NCBI GenBank assembly: GCA_041484135.1
Contig: JBGPHD010000003.1
Coordinates: forward strand, 1 to 47,629
DNA from: JACORV01 sp041484135
GTDB lineage: Bacteria; Gemmatimonadota; Gemmatimonadetes; Gemmatimonadales; JACORV01
Direction of reading: 5' to 3'
Length of the DNA: 47,629 nucleotides
The position numbers and the translations under genes are program-made. How positions within the stretch are numbered: position 1 is the stretch's first letter; the number at the start of each line of letters is the position of its first letter. Positions 8,798-16,458 of this stretch are shown here, one piece after another. The notes beneath the pieces are model-generated. The model saw only the letters and a list, made by a program, of their open reading frames with translations, was not told where the DNA came from and made no database searches.

Positions 8798-9714
8798 CAG
8801 CCCTGGCGGGCGCGTCCCTCCGCCGCGCGGCGCAGCGCGTGGCCGAACGGCGTCTCGGTGGTGACGCGGTGGTAGCCGATGCCGCTGGTGCGGCAGGCCC
8901 GGCGCCACGCGGCGACCACGCGGTCCACCGTGGCGCGATACTCGCGCCGGAGGTCCCGCGCCGCGGTGACGATGCTGTCGCCCGTCTCGGGATCCACGTA
9001 CCGCGCCTCCGACGGGCCGGCCAGCTCCACCTCGGCCGGGTCCATCACGTGGAAGACGGTGACCTGGTGGCCGCGGTGCCGCAGGTACCGCAGCGCGTGC
9101 AGCACCAGTTCTCGCTCGACCAGCAGGTCGGACACGAAGACGACCATCCCGCGCCGCCGGAGCAGGTCCGTCACCCGCCGGAGCGCCGCCTCCGCCACCG
9201 TGCCGCCCCCCGGTGCGAGCGCCGCCAGCTCCTTGACCATCAGGTGCCACTGTCCGTGCCGCGCCCGCGGCGGGACCACCGCGCGGATCGTGTCGTCGAA
9301 GGCGATGAGCCCCGTCGCGTCGCGCTGGCGGAGCAGCACCAGCGCGAGCGCCGCGGCGAGCCGCGCCGCGTAGTCGAACTTGGTGAGCCACCGCTCGGCG
9401 TCCCCGGTCCACGCCATCGAGCGCGACACGTCGAGCACGATGGTGGCGCGCAGGTTCGTCTCTTCTTCATACTGCTTGACGTAGAGGCGGTCGCGCTTGC
9501 CGAGGATCTTCCAGTCGAGGTACCGCAGCTCGTCCCCCGGCTGGTAGGGGCGATGCTCGGCGAACTCCACCGAGAAGCCCCGGAAGGGGGAGCGGTGGAG
9601 ACCGGCGAGGAACCCCTCGACCACGCCGCGCGCCACGACCTCGATCCCGCCCAGGCTCGCCACCTCGATGGGATCGAGGAGGTCGAGCCGGCCGGCGCTC
9701 ACCGGAACGGCCAT
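8797..9714 (-). CDS. DUF58 domain protein (vWA-like, MoxR-associated type)
   Basis: 305 aa cytoplasmic protein. The DUF58 core is clear: FSVEFAEHRPYQPGDELRYL, then DWKILGKRDRLYVKQYEEE, and a vWA-like MIDAS DVSRS (ATIVLDVSRSM). Members usually work with a MoxR AAA+ ATPase and Bat proteins in complex assembly or stress tolerance; substrate unknown. First gene of the minus-strand operon, divergent from the DUF4384 gene, with 148 bases between the two starts. Family is sure; function is only inferred from the family. Confidence 0.88.
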   Translation of the reverse strand: MAVPVSAGRLDLLDPIEVASLGGIEVVARGVVEGFLAGLHRSPFRGFSVEFAEHRPYQPGDELRYLDWKILGKRDRLYVKQYEEETNLRATIVLDVSRSMAWTGDAERWLTKFDYAARLAAALALVLLRQRDATGLIAFDDTIRAVVPPRARHGQWHLMVKELAALAPGGGTVAEAALRRVTDLLRRRGMVVFVSDLLVERELVLHALRYLRHRGHQVTVFHVMDPAEVELAGPSEARYVDPETGDSIVTAARDLRREYRATVDRVVAAWRRACRTSGIGYHRVTTETPFGHALRRAAEGRARQG

Positions 9715-9750
9715 ACCATGTCACTCAAACAGGACATGCCGTAAGGTAGA

Positions 9751-9770
9751 GGCTTCCCGCGGGACAAGCC
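9751..9770. promoter_or_regulatory. palindrome in divergent intergenic region
   Basis: GGCTT and AAGCC arms flank a CCCGCGGG core in the gap between the divergent DUF58 and DUF4384 genes (9715-9862). Position and symmetry fit an operator. No matching regulator was identified and no convincing -35/-10 pair was seen. Confidence 0.35.
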
Positions 9771-9862
9771 AAGTCCTTGAGAAATGGTGAGTTGTGGAAC
9801 GCCGTGGGGATGGCACGCTCCCTGCTCTTTGTCACGGCGGACCTTGGTGTCCGGAGGTTGAT

Positions 9863-11458
9863 ATGCTGCGCTCTACCGCTCTGGTACTCACTCTGGCTGC
9901 GCTCGCCGTGCCGCTCAAGGCCGGTGACCTGCCTTCTCGCACCGGGCGCCCGAACGAGCCCCCGGGCATCCGCGTCTGGACGTCGCACGGCGAGGTGTAC
10001 CGCCGCGGCGAGCGGGTCCGCCTCTACTTCCGGACCGAACGGGACGCGTACGTGCTCATCCTGCGCACCGACACCGACGGCCGCGTCCGCATCCTCTTCC
10101 CGCGCGTGCCCAGCGAGAACAACTACGTGCGGGGCGGCGCCAGCTACGACGTGCCGAACGTCGGCCAGCACGACGCGTTCGTCGTGGACGACGATCCCGG
10201 CGTGGGCTACGTCTTCGCGATCGCGGCCCAGGACCAGTTCCTGTGGGACCCGTGGACCTACGGGGACCGCTGGCAGCTCGACCAGGCCAGCGACAGCCGC
10301 ATCCACGGCGATCCCTACACCTCGCTCGAGGAGCTGGTGCAGCACATCCTCCCCGAGGGGTACGCGGATTTCGACACGCACCTGCTTCCCTATTCGGTGG
10401 AGCAGCACTACGACTACCCCCGGTTCGTGTGCTACGACTGCCACTCGTACGCGGGCTTCGCGTACTGGAACCCGTACCGGACCTACTGCCCCCGGTTCAC
10501 GCTGTTCGTGTACAACGATCCTTACTACTTCTACCCGAGCTACTGGTATCCGACCCGGTACTACGGCGGCACGCGGGTGGTGTACGTGCGGCCGGGGCAG
10601 CGGGAGGGGCGCTACATCTTCAAGGCGCGCGACGACCAGAGCCAGGCGCCGATCGCCTATCGCGACCGTCGTGACGACCCCGGCGCCGGTGTCAGTGGCC
10701 GCCGGCCGGCCGACCGCGGCGTGCGCGGCGCCGACATCGGTGGCGTGGGCAGCGTGGCGGTGCCCGGGACCGGCGGGCGGCGGCTCTTCACGCCCCCCGA
10801 CGGCGGGACGGGCGGCGGCGGACACGTGGGTGGGCGCGAACCGGCGGACCGTTCGCCGGCGATCGGTGGCGGCGGGATGCCCGAACGGCGCCCCGTGACC
10901 CCCGGCGGCGCGACGACCGACGTGGCGCCGAACGTCAACCGCGGCGTCACCCCGGACGACGGCGGGCGGCGGCGCATGCCTAACGACCCCTCGACGGGCC
11001 CCGCGCCGCAGCCGCGCGAGGCGACCCCGCCCGAAGGCGGCCGCCGCGGCATCGCGACCGATCCCGCGGTCACCCGGCCCACGCCGCGCGAACCGATCAC
11101 CGGACCGGCCGAGCCGCCGGTGAACCGGGGCTTCGCGCGGCCCGAGTGGCGCGGGAACACCACCTCGCCCTCGCCGCGCCCCGAGCCGCGTTCGCCCGAC
11201 GCGCGTCCCGGCGCACCGCAGCCCCGCGCACCTGACGCGCGGCCCGAACCCCGCGCGCCGGACTCGCGGCCGGAACCCCGCGCTCCTGAGGCCCGGCCCC
11301 AGCCGCGGGCGCCCGAGCCGCAGCCGCGCGCTGAACCGCAGCCGCGTGCCGAGCCGCGCCAGCAGCCGCGGGCCGAGCCGAGGCAGGAGCCGCGCGCCTC
11401 GCCGCCGCCGGCGCGGCAGCCGTCCCCGAGCCCCACGCTCACGAGGAGACGGCCGTAG
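9863..11458 (+). CDS. DUF4384 secreted protein with Tyr-rich and Pro/Arg-rich tail
   Basis: 531 aa. Start chosen at the ATG 9863, which has GGAGG five bases upstream and gives a signal peptide (MLRSTALVLTLAALAVPLKA). Residues about 25-115 are a DUF4384 domain (RVWTSHGEVYRRGERVRLYF). A central region has a Tyr/Trp-rich stretch (YYFYPSYWYPTRYYGG). The last about 330 residues are disordered, rich in Gly, Arg and Pro, and end in degenerate PEPRAPD-like repeats. DUF4384 proteins are usually exported; the function is unknown. The repeats leave long open frames on the other strand, which I treat as shadows. Confidence 0.85.
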   Translation: MLRSTALVLTLAALAVPLKAGDLPSRTGRPNEPPGIRVWTSHGEVYRRGERVRLYFRTERDAYVLILRTDTDGRVRILFPRVPSENNYVRGGASYDVPNVGQHDAFVVDDDPGVGYVFAIAAQDQFLWDPWTYGDRWQLDQASDSRIHGDPYTSLEELVQHILPEGYADFDTHLLPYSVEQHYDYPRFVCYDCHSYAGFAYWNPYRTYCPRFTLFVYNDPYYFYPSYWYPTRYYGGTRVVYVRPGQREGRYIFKARDDQSQAPIAYRDRRDDPGAGVSGRRPADRGVRGADIGGVGSVAVPGTGGRRLFTPPDGGTGGGGHVGGREPADRSPAIGGGGMPERRPVTPGGATTDVAPNVNRGVTPDDGGRRRMPNDPSTGPAPQPREATPPEGGRRGIATDPAVTRPTPREPITGPAEPPVNRGFARPEWRGNTTSPSPRPEPRSPDARPGAPQPRAPDARPEPRAPDSRPEPRAPEARPQPRAPEPQPRAEPQPRAEPRQQPRAEPRQEPRASPPPARQPSPSPTLTRRRP

Positions 11459-11503
11459 CAGGCGTCGCACCCCGCAACACGTTCCTCGCAGCAACATCCC
11501 CGA

Positions 11504-11535
11504 GCGTCCGGCCGTAGTGGTAAGCGGCCGGACGC
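11504..11535 (+). terminator. hairpin after the DUF4384 gene
   Basis: Perfect 11-base arms GCGTCCGGCCG / CGGCCGGACGC with a 10-base loop, 45 bases after the stop codon. Only a weak T-rich tail follows (TTACCTTTC), so intrinsic termination is plausible but not certain. Confidence 0.5.
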
Positions 11536-11589
11536 TTACCTTTCATCCCTCACCCAGCAACCCGCGCTCCACCTCGACCCAGGTGACCG

Positions 11590-13152
11590 ATGCGACGTTC
11601 CCTGTTCGCGCTGTTGCTCCCGCTCGCCGCGCCGCTCGCGGCCCAGACCCGCGCCCCCGGCGCGGATCCCGCCGTCCGCCGTGCGATCGAGACCATCACC
11701 GAGTCCGACGTGCGGCGGCGCATCGGCATCCTCTCCGACGATTCGATGCGTGGCCGCCTGACACCCTCCCCGCAGCTGGAGCAGGTCGCGGCCTACGTGG
11801 CGTCGGAGTTCCGGCGCCTCGGCCTGCGGCCCGGCGGCGACCGCGGCACCTTCCTCCAGCGCTACACCATCCGCCGGACCCAGATCGACACCGGCTCCTA
11901 CGCCATGGCGATCGGGAACGGGGTGCACGGCCACTGGGTGCTGGGCCGCGACGCCTGGCTCCGCGCGGGGCCCGTGCCCGACCAGCCGGTGGACGGTCCC
12001 ATCGTGCTCCTGGTGGGCATGCCGACGGACACCGCCCGCCCCTTCGGCGACGTCCCGGTGCGCGGCGCCATCGTGCTGCACGTGGTGTCGAGCCAGCAGC
12101 GGACCCTCGCCCTCCTGCCCACGATCACCAAGGGCGCGGCCGCCGGGGCGCGCGGCTGGATCGTCGTCTCCGACCGGAACGCCGGGTTCTTCGGGACGCT
12201 GGTGCGCGGCGCCCTGACCACGCGGATGCGCCTGGTGGGAGGCGCCTCCAGCGGCGATGCGCCCATCCCGGTGGTCGAGGTGCTCGACGGCAGCGCGGCC
12301 ACTGTGCTCAGGGCCGCGGGCGAGGACATCGCGGCGTTGCGCGCGTCCAGGACCCCCGCGGTGCGCGCCCTCGCGGGCGTCACGGGCGGCATCGGGATCC
12401 ACCAGGCGGTCCTCGGCGAGGCGTCGGCGCCTAACGTGATCGGCATCCTCGAAGGGAGCGACCCGCAGCTCCGGAACGAGTACGTCTTCTTCACCGGCCA
12501 CATGGACCACATCGGCACGGCGGGGAACGGGATCGGCTGCGCGGCCGTGGGCGCCGACTCCATCTGCAACGGCGCCGACGACGACGCCTCCGGCACCACC
12601 GGCGTGCTCGAGCTGGCCGAGGCCTACGCCACCATGAATCCGCGGCCCCGGCGCTCCCTCGTCTTCATGACGGTGAGCGGCGAGGAGCGCGGGCTCTGGG
12701 GGAGCGAGTTCTACTCCGAGCATCCGCTGCTCCCGCTCGCCGGCACGGTGGCCGACCTCAACATCGACATGATCGGCCGCAACTGGCGCGACACCATCGT
12801 GGCGATCGGGAAGGAGCACTCGAACCTCGGCGCCGTCGCCAACCGGGTGACCACCGAGCACCCGGAGCTGGGGATGCGCATCATCGACGACATCTGGCCG
12901 GAGATGCAGCTCTACTTCCGGTCGGACCACTACAACTTCGCGCGCAAGGGCGTGCCGATCCTCTTCTTCTTCAACGGCGTCCATCCCGACTACCATCGCG
13001 TGAGCGACTCGGTCGAGAAGATCGACGCGGAGAAGGAGGCGCGGATCATCCGGATGGTGTTCTACATCGGGCTCGACGTGGCGAACACGGCCGCGCGGCC
13101 GCAGTGGAACCCCGAGAGCCGCCGCCGCATCGTCGAGACCGCGGGGAACTGA
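11590..13152 (+). CDS. M28-family metallopeptidase, exported
   Basis: 520 aa zinc-dependent exopeptidase. Signal peptide MRRSLFALLLPLAAPLAAQ; a PA-like insert in the first half; catalytic M28 motifs in order: FTGHMDHIG, NGADDDASGT, VSGEERGLWGSEF, LNIDMIGRN and RSDHYNF...FFFNGVHPDYH. AGGTGA serves as Shine-Dalgarno upstream of the ATG. Stands alone between the terminator hairpin and the DUF72 gene 13 bases downstream. Substrate unknown; aminopeptidase activity is the usual family role. Confidence 0.93.
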   Translation: MRRSLFALLLPLAAPLAAQTRAPGADPAVRRAIETITESDVRRRIGILSDDSMRGRLTPSPQLEQVAAYVASEFRRLGLRPGGDRGTFLQRYTIRRTQIDTGSYAMAIGNGVHGHWVLGRDAWLRAGPVPDQPVDGPIVLLVGMPTDTARPFGDVPVRGAIVLHVVSSQQRTLALLPTITKGAAAGARGWIVVSDRNAGFFGTLVRGALTTRMRLVGGASSGDAPIPVVEVLDGSAATVLRAAGEDIAALRASRTPAVRALAGVTGGIGIHQAVLGEASAPNVIGILEGSDPQLRNEYVFFTGHMDHIGTAGNGIGCAAVGADSICNGADDDASGTTGVLELAEAYATMNPRPRRSLVFMTVSGEERGLWGSEFYSEHPLLPLAGTVADLNIDMIGRNWRDTIVAIGKEHSNLGAVANRVTTEHPELGMRIIDDIWPEMQLYFRSDHYNFARKGVPILFFFNGVHPDYHRVSDSVEKIDAEKEARIIRMVFYIGLDVANTAARPQWNPESRRRIVETAGN

Positions 13153-13165
13153 CGGTCCCGCACCC

Positions 13166-14053
13166 ATGATCCGCACCGGCCCCGCCGGGTGGTCGTACCC
13201 CGATTCCCCGGGGCACGTCTACCCGGCGGACGCCGGCAAGCGCTCCGACGCGCTCGCCTACCTCGCCGGCTACTTCGACACCATCGAGATCAACGCCACT
13301 TTCTACGCGCCCCAGCCGCCGCGGAACTTCACGTCGTGGGTGAAGCGGGTGGCGGCGAACCCGGACTTCCGGTTCACCGCCAAGTTGTGGCAGCGGTTCA
13401 CCCATCCAGAGGGTGTCGGGGGTGGGGTGTCGGGTGTGGGGCCGTGGACCGCGGACGAGATCCGCCAGGTCACCGACGGCCTGGCGATCCTGCGCGAGGC
13501 CGGCCGGTTAGGCGCGGTGCTGGCGCAGTTCCCGTGGTCGTTCAAGGCCTCCGACGCGCATCGCGACGACCTCAAGCGGCTCGCCGAGACGTTCCGCGAC
13601 TGGCCGGTGGTGGTGGAGCTGCGTCACGGCTCCTGGGCCACCCACGAGGACGCCGTCCTCTTCAAGGCGCTCGGCCTGGGCTTCTGCAACATCGACCAGC
13701 CCGTCATCGGCACGTCCATCAAGCCCACGGCGGGCGCCACCAGCGCCGTCGGCTACGTCCGCTTCCACGGCCGCAACTATGACCACTGGATCGAGCACGA
13801 GGAGACGGCCCAGCGCTACGACTACCTCTACACGGCCGAGGAGCTGGCGCCCTGGGTGGACCGCATCCGGAAGGTGGCCGCGTCGGACGGCGTCGAGGAC
13901 GTCTACGTGATCTCCAACAACCATTTCGAGGGAAAAGGCCCCGCCAACGCGCTGATGATCAGGGCCATGCTGGAGGGGCGGAAGGTGAAAGCGCCGCCCA
14001 CGCTGGTCGCGACCTACCCCGCCGCGCTGGAGCCGCACACCGAGCCTGCCTAG
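13166..14053 (+). CDS. DUF72 (YecE-like) protein
   Basis: 295 aa TIM-barrel-like protein of the DUF72 family: GPAGWSYPDS at the N-terminus, FDTIEINATFYAPQPP, FRFTAKLWQRFTH, LAQFPWSFK, VVVELRHGSWAT and YVRFHGRNYDHW. Function of the family is unknown. After FTHPE there is a Gly/Val insertion (GVGGGVSGVG) encoded by repeats of GGTGTCGGG (13412-13440), which looks like slippage-type growth of a surface loop. Its stop lies 23 bases before the lepA ATG. Confidence 0.88.
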   Translation: MIRTGPAGWSYPDSPGHVYPADAGKRSDALAYLAGYFDTIEINATFYAPQPPRNFTSWVKRVAANPDFRFTAKLWQRFTHPEGVGGGVSGVGPWTADEIRQVTDGLAILREAGRLGAVLAQFPWSFKASDAHRDDLKRLAETFRDWPVVVELRHGSWATHEDAVLFKALGLGFCNIDQPVIGTSIKPTAGATSAVGYVRFHGRNYDHWIEHEETAQRYDYLYTAEELAPWVDRIRKVAASDGVEDVYVISNNHFEGKGPANALMIRAMLEGRKVKAPPTLVATYPAALEPHTEPA

Positions 14054-14059
14054 CCGGGC

Positions 14060-14065
14060 TATATT
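14060..14065 (+). promoter_or_regulatory. -10-like box for lepA
   Basis: TATATT ends 11 bases before the lepA ATG, and no Shine-Dalgarno lies between. This would give a leaderless or few-base-leader mRNA. The same box and the same 11-base gap precede the lepA remnant at 26086. Confidence 0.45.
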
Positions 14066-14076
14066 TGTCCCCGCCC

Positions 14077-15873
14077 ATGGACGCCCGTCATATCCGCAAC
14101 TTCTGCATCGTGGCCCACATCGACCACGGGAAGAGCACGCTCGCCGACCGGCTGATCGAGGCCACCGGCACGCTCTCCAAGCGGGAGATGCGCGAGCAGG
14201 TGCTCGACACCATGGACCTCGAGCGCGAGCGCGGCATCACCATCAAGCTGAACGCGGTGCGGATGTCGTATACCTCGGCGGATGGGAGCGGGTACGAGCT
14301 CAACCTCATCGACACGCCCGGGCACGTGGACTTCACCTACGAGGTCTCGCGCTCGCTCGCCGCGTGCGAGGGCGCCATCCTGGTGGTGGACGCCTCGCAG
14401 GGGATCCAGGCGCAGACGTTGTCGAACCTGTTCCTCGCCATGGACGCGGGGCTCGAGATCATCCCCGTCTTGAACAAGATCGACCTCCCCTCCGCGGAGC
14501 CGGAGCGCCGCAAGGGCGAGATCCACGACCTCATCGGCGCCGACCCCGACGAGATCCTGCTCGTCTCCGCCAAGGAAGGGCGCGGCGTGCCGGAGCTCCT
14601 CGAGGCCATCGTGCGCCGCGTGCCGCCCCCGACGGGAGACCCCGAGGCGCCGCTCCGCGCCCTGATCTTCGACAGCTATTACGACCGCTATCGCGGCGCC
14701 ATCCCGTCCATCCGGGTGGTGGACGGCGTCTTGAAGCCCAAGATGCGGATCGCCTTCGGGGCGCACGAGAAGACCTACGAGGTGGACGAAGTCGGCTACC
14801 TCCAGCTCGGCCAGCATCCGGCCGAGCAGCTGGTGGCGGGCGAGGTGGGGTACGTGCACGCCAACATCCGCGAGGTGCGCGACACCCGCGTGGGCGACAC
14901 GGTGCTCGACGCGGACCGCCGGGCGACGGAGCTGCTCCCCGGCTATCGCGACGTCAAGTCCATGGTGTTCGCGGGGCTCTATCCCACCGCGCCCGAGGCG
15001 TACGAGGACCTGCGCGACGCGCTGGCCAAGCTCCAGATGAACGACGGGTCGCTGCACTACGAGCCCGAGTCGTCGGTGGCGCTGGGGTTCGGGTTCCGCT
15101 GCGGGTTCCTCGGGCTACTGCACATGGAGATCGTGCAGGAGCGGCTGGAGCGCGAGTTCAACCTCGACCTCATCACCACGGTGCCTAACGTCGAGTACGA
15201 CGTCTATCTCACCGACGGGACGAAGGTGGTGGTGGAGAACCCGAGCAAGATGCCCACCGGCTCCGAGGTGGACCGCATCGAGGAGCCGTTCGTCAAGGCG
15301 CGCATCCTCTCGCCCGCGGACTACATCGGCGGGCTGATGAAGCTGGGCCAGGAGCGGCGCGGCACCTACCTCGGCATGAAGTACCTGGACACCACGCGGG
15401 TGGAGTTCGAGTGGGAGTTCCCGCTGGCCGAGATCATCCTGGACTTCTACGACCGCCTGAAGACGCTGTCGCGCGGCTACGCGACGCTCGACTACGAGTT
15501 CGGCGGCTACCGCGCCGGCGAGCTGGTGAAGCTCGACATGCTGATCAACGGCGACCCGGTGGACGCGTTCAGCGTGATCATCCACCGCGACAAGGCGTAC
15601 GACTGGGGACGGAAGCTGGCGGAGAAGCTGCGCGAGCTGATCCCGCGGCAGCTCTTCGAGGTGGTGATCCAGGCGGCGATCGGCAACAAGGTGATCGCGC
15701 GGGAGAGCGTGCGGCCCTTGCGCAAGAACGTGACCGCCAAGTGCTACGGCGGCGACGTGACGCGGAAGCGCAAGCTCCTGGAGAAGCAGAAGGAAGGGAA
15801 GAAGCGGATGAAGCAGGTCGGCACCGTCGAGATCCCGCAGGAGGCGTTCCTGGCGGTGCTCAAAGTCGAATAA
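14077..15873 (+). CDS. lepA: elongation factor 4 (LepA)
   Basis: Ribosome-associated GTPase that can back-translocate or remodel ribosomes. 598 aa, the usual length. Motifs: G1 AHIDHGKSTLADRL, GITIKL switch, G3 DTPGHVDF, G4 LNKIDLP, then EF-G-like domains with FGFRCGFLG and the LepA C-terminal domain ending FLAVLKVE. The ATG at 14077 is preferred to the TTG at 14065 because MDARHIRNFCIVAH matches the family start. Followed by an intrinsic terminator. A 38-codon remnant with both ends of a lepA gene lies at 26086. Confidence 0.97.
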   Translation: MDARHIRNFCIVAHIDHGKSTLADRLIEATGTLSKREMREQVLDTMDLERERGITIKLNAVRMSYTSADGSGYELNLIDTPGHVDFTYEVSRSLAACEGAILVVDASQGIQAQTLSNLFLAMDAGLEIIPVLNKIDLPSAEPERRKGEIHDLIGADPDEILLVSAKEGRGVPELLEAIVRRVPPPTGDPEAPLRALIFDSYYDRYRGAIPSIRVVDGVLKPKMRIAFGAHEKTYEVDEVGYLQLGQHPAEQLVAGEVGYVHANIREVRDTRVGDTVLDADRRATELLPGYRDVKSMVFAGLYPTAPEAYEDLRDALAKLQMNDGSLHYEPESSVALGFGFRCGFLGLLHMEIVQERLEREFNLDLITTVPNVEYDVYLTDGTKVVVENPSKMPTGSEVDRIEEPFVKARILSPADYIGGLMKLGQERRGTYLGMKYLDTTRVEFEWEFPLAEIILDFYDRLKTLSRGYATLDYEFGGYRAGELVKLDMLINGDPVDAFSVIIHRDKAYDWGRKLAEKLRELIPRQLFEVVIQAAIGNKVIARESVRPLRKNVTAKCYGGDVTRKRKLLEKQKEGKKRMKQVGTVEIPQEAFLAVLKVE

Positions 15874-15904
15874 CGGGAATCGGGAATCGGGACAGAACGT
15901 GTAG

Positions 15905-15929
15905 GGGCGGACCTCGTGTCCGCCCTTTT
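15905..15929 (+). terminator. intrinsic terminator of lepA
   Basis: GGGCGGAC / GTCCGCCC stem with a five-base loop, followed by TTTT, 32 bases after the lepA stop. It lies in the 174-base gap between convergent lepA and the lipoprotein operon; just before it is a small tandem GGGAATC repeat (15876-15890). Confidence 0.8.
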
Positions 15930-16047
15930 GCATGCTGACGACCCGGTGATCGCGGGGATCATAGAGGGCGGCTTATCCTGGGACGCGAGAGATCGTGTCG
16001 GTGCACGACAACGCATCATTCCTGTCCGAGATCCGCACCCGTGATCT

Positions 16048-16458
16048 CTAGGGCTGCACGACCGTGAGGGTGAAGAAGGCTGTATTCGGGATGATGGCGT
16101 AGTTCGTGCCCGTCACCTGAGCGGGCAACGCCGCGTACGACGCGAACGCACCGACGTCCGGCACGTTGACCCGCACCAGCGCCCCCCCCGCCAGTGTGCT
16201 GCCCATCGGTGCCACGACCGCAACGAGCGTCATGTTGGGCCCCAAGCTGGTCGTGAAGACGCGGTAACCGGTCCCGCTCGGCGCCGACACGCTACTCTGC
16301 GCGCCGTCGAGCCGGAACAGGATGCCGCGCGCGCCGGTGTTCTCGGTCGTGAGCCGCACGACCAGGTCGCCGGCCACGGGCCCGGTAGGGGTGCCGTCGC
16401 CGCACGCGCCCGCGGCGAGCGCCGCAAAGATGCCGAGCATCCCGAAGGCATGTCTCAT
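16048..16458 (-). CDS. small lipoprotein, possibly cohesin-like
   Basis: 136 aa. N-terminus MRHAFGMLGIFAALAAGACG has a plausible lipobox (AGAC). The mature part is a beta-rich domain of about 110 residues: GDLVVRLTTENTGARGILF, LVAVVAPMGSTLAGGALVRV, NVPDVGAF. The pattern of a buried beta start, a GILF strand and an LAGG-type loop resembles cohesin/Ig-like modules, which bind dockerins. The gene overlaps the stop of the M6 protease by ATGA, and that protease ends in a dockerin-like repeat, which is the main reason for the cohesin suggestion. Last gene of the minus-strand operon. Lipoprotein nature is likely; cohesin assignment is inference. Confidence 0.6.
   Translation of the reverse strand: MRHAFGMLGIFAALAAGACGDGTPTGPVAGDLVVRLTTENTGARGILFRLDGAQSSVSAPSGTGYRVFTTSLGPNMTLVAVVAPMGSTLAGGALVRVNVPDVGAFASYAALPAQVTGTNYAIIPNTAFFTLTVVQP

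Noticed and set aside
9725..11497. 590-codon open frame on the minus strand opposite the DUF4384 gene
   Set aside because: Arg/Val/Gly-rich low-complexity translation produced by the GC-rich repeats of the plus-strand gene; the plus frame has a Shine-Dalgarno, signal peptide and domain.
14065..14076. TTG start four codons upstream of the lepA ATG
   Set aside because: It overlaps the -10-like box, and MDARHIRNF is the usual LepA start.
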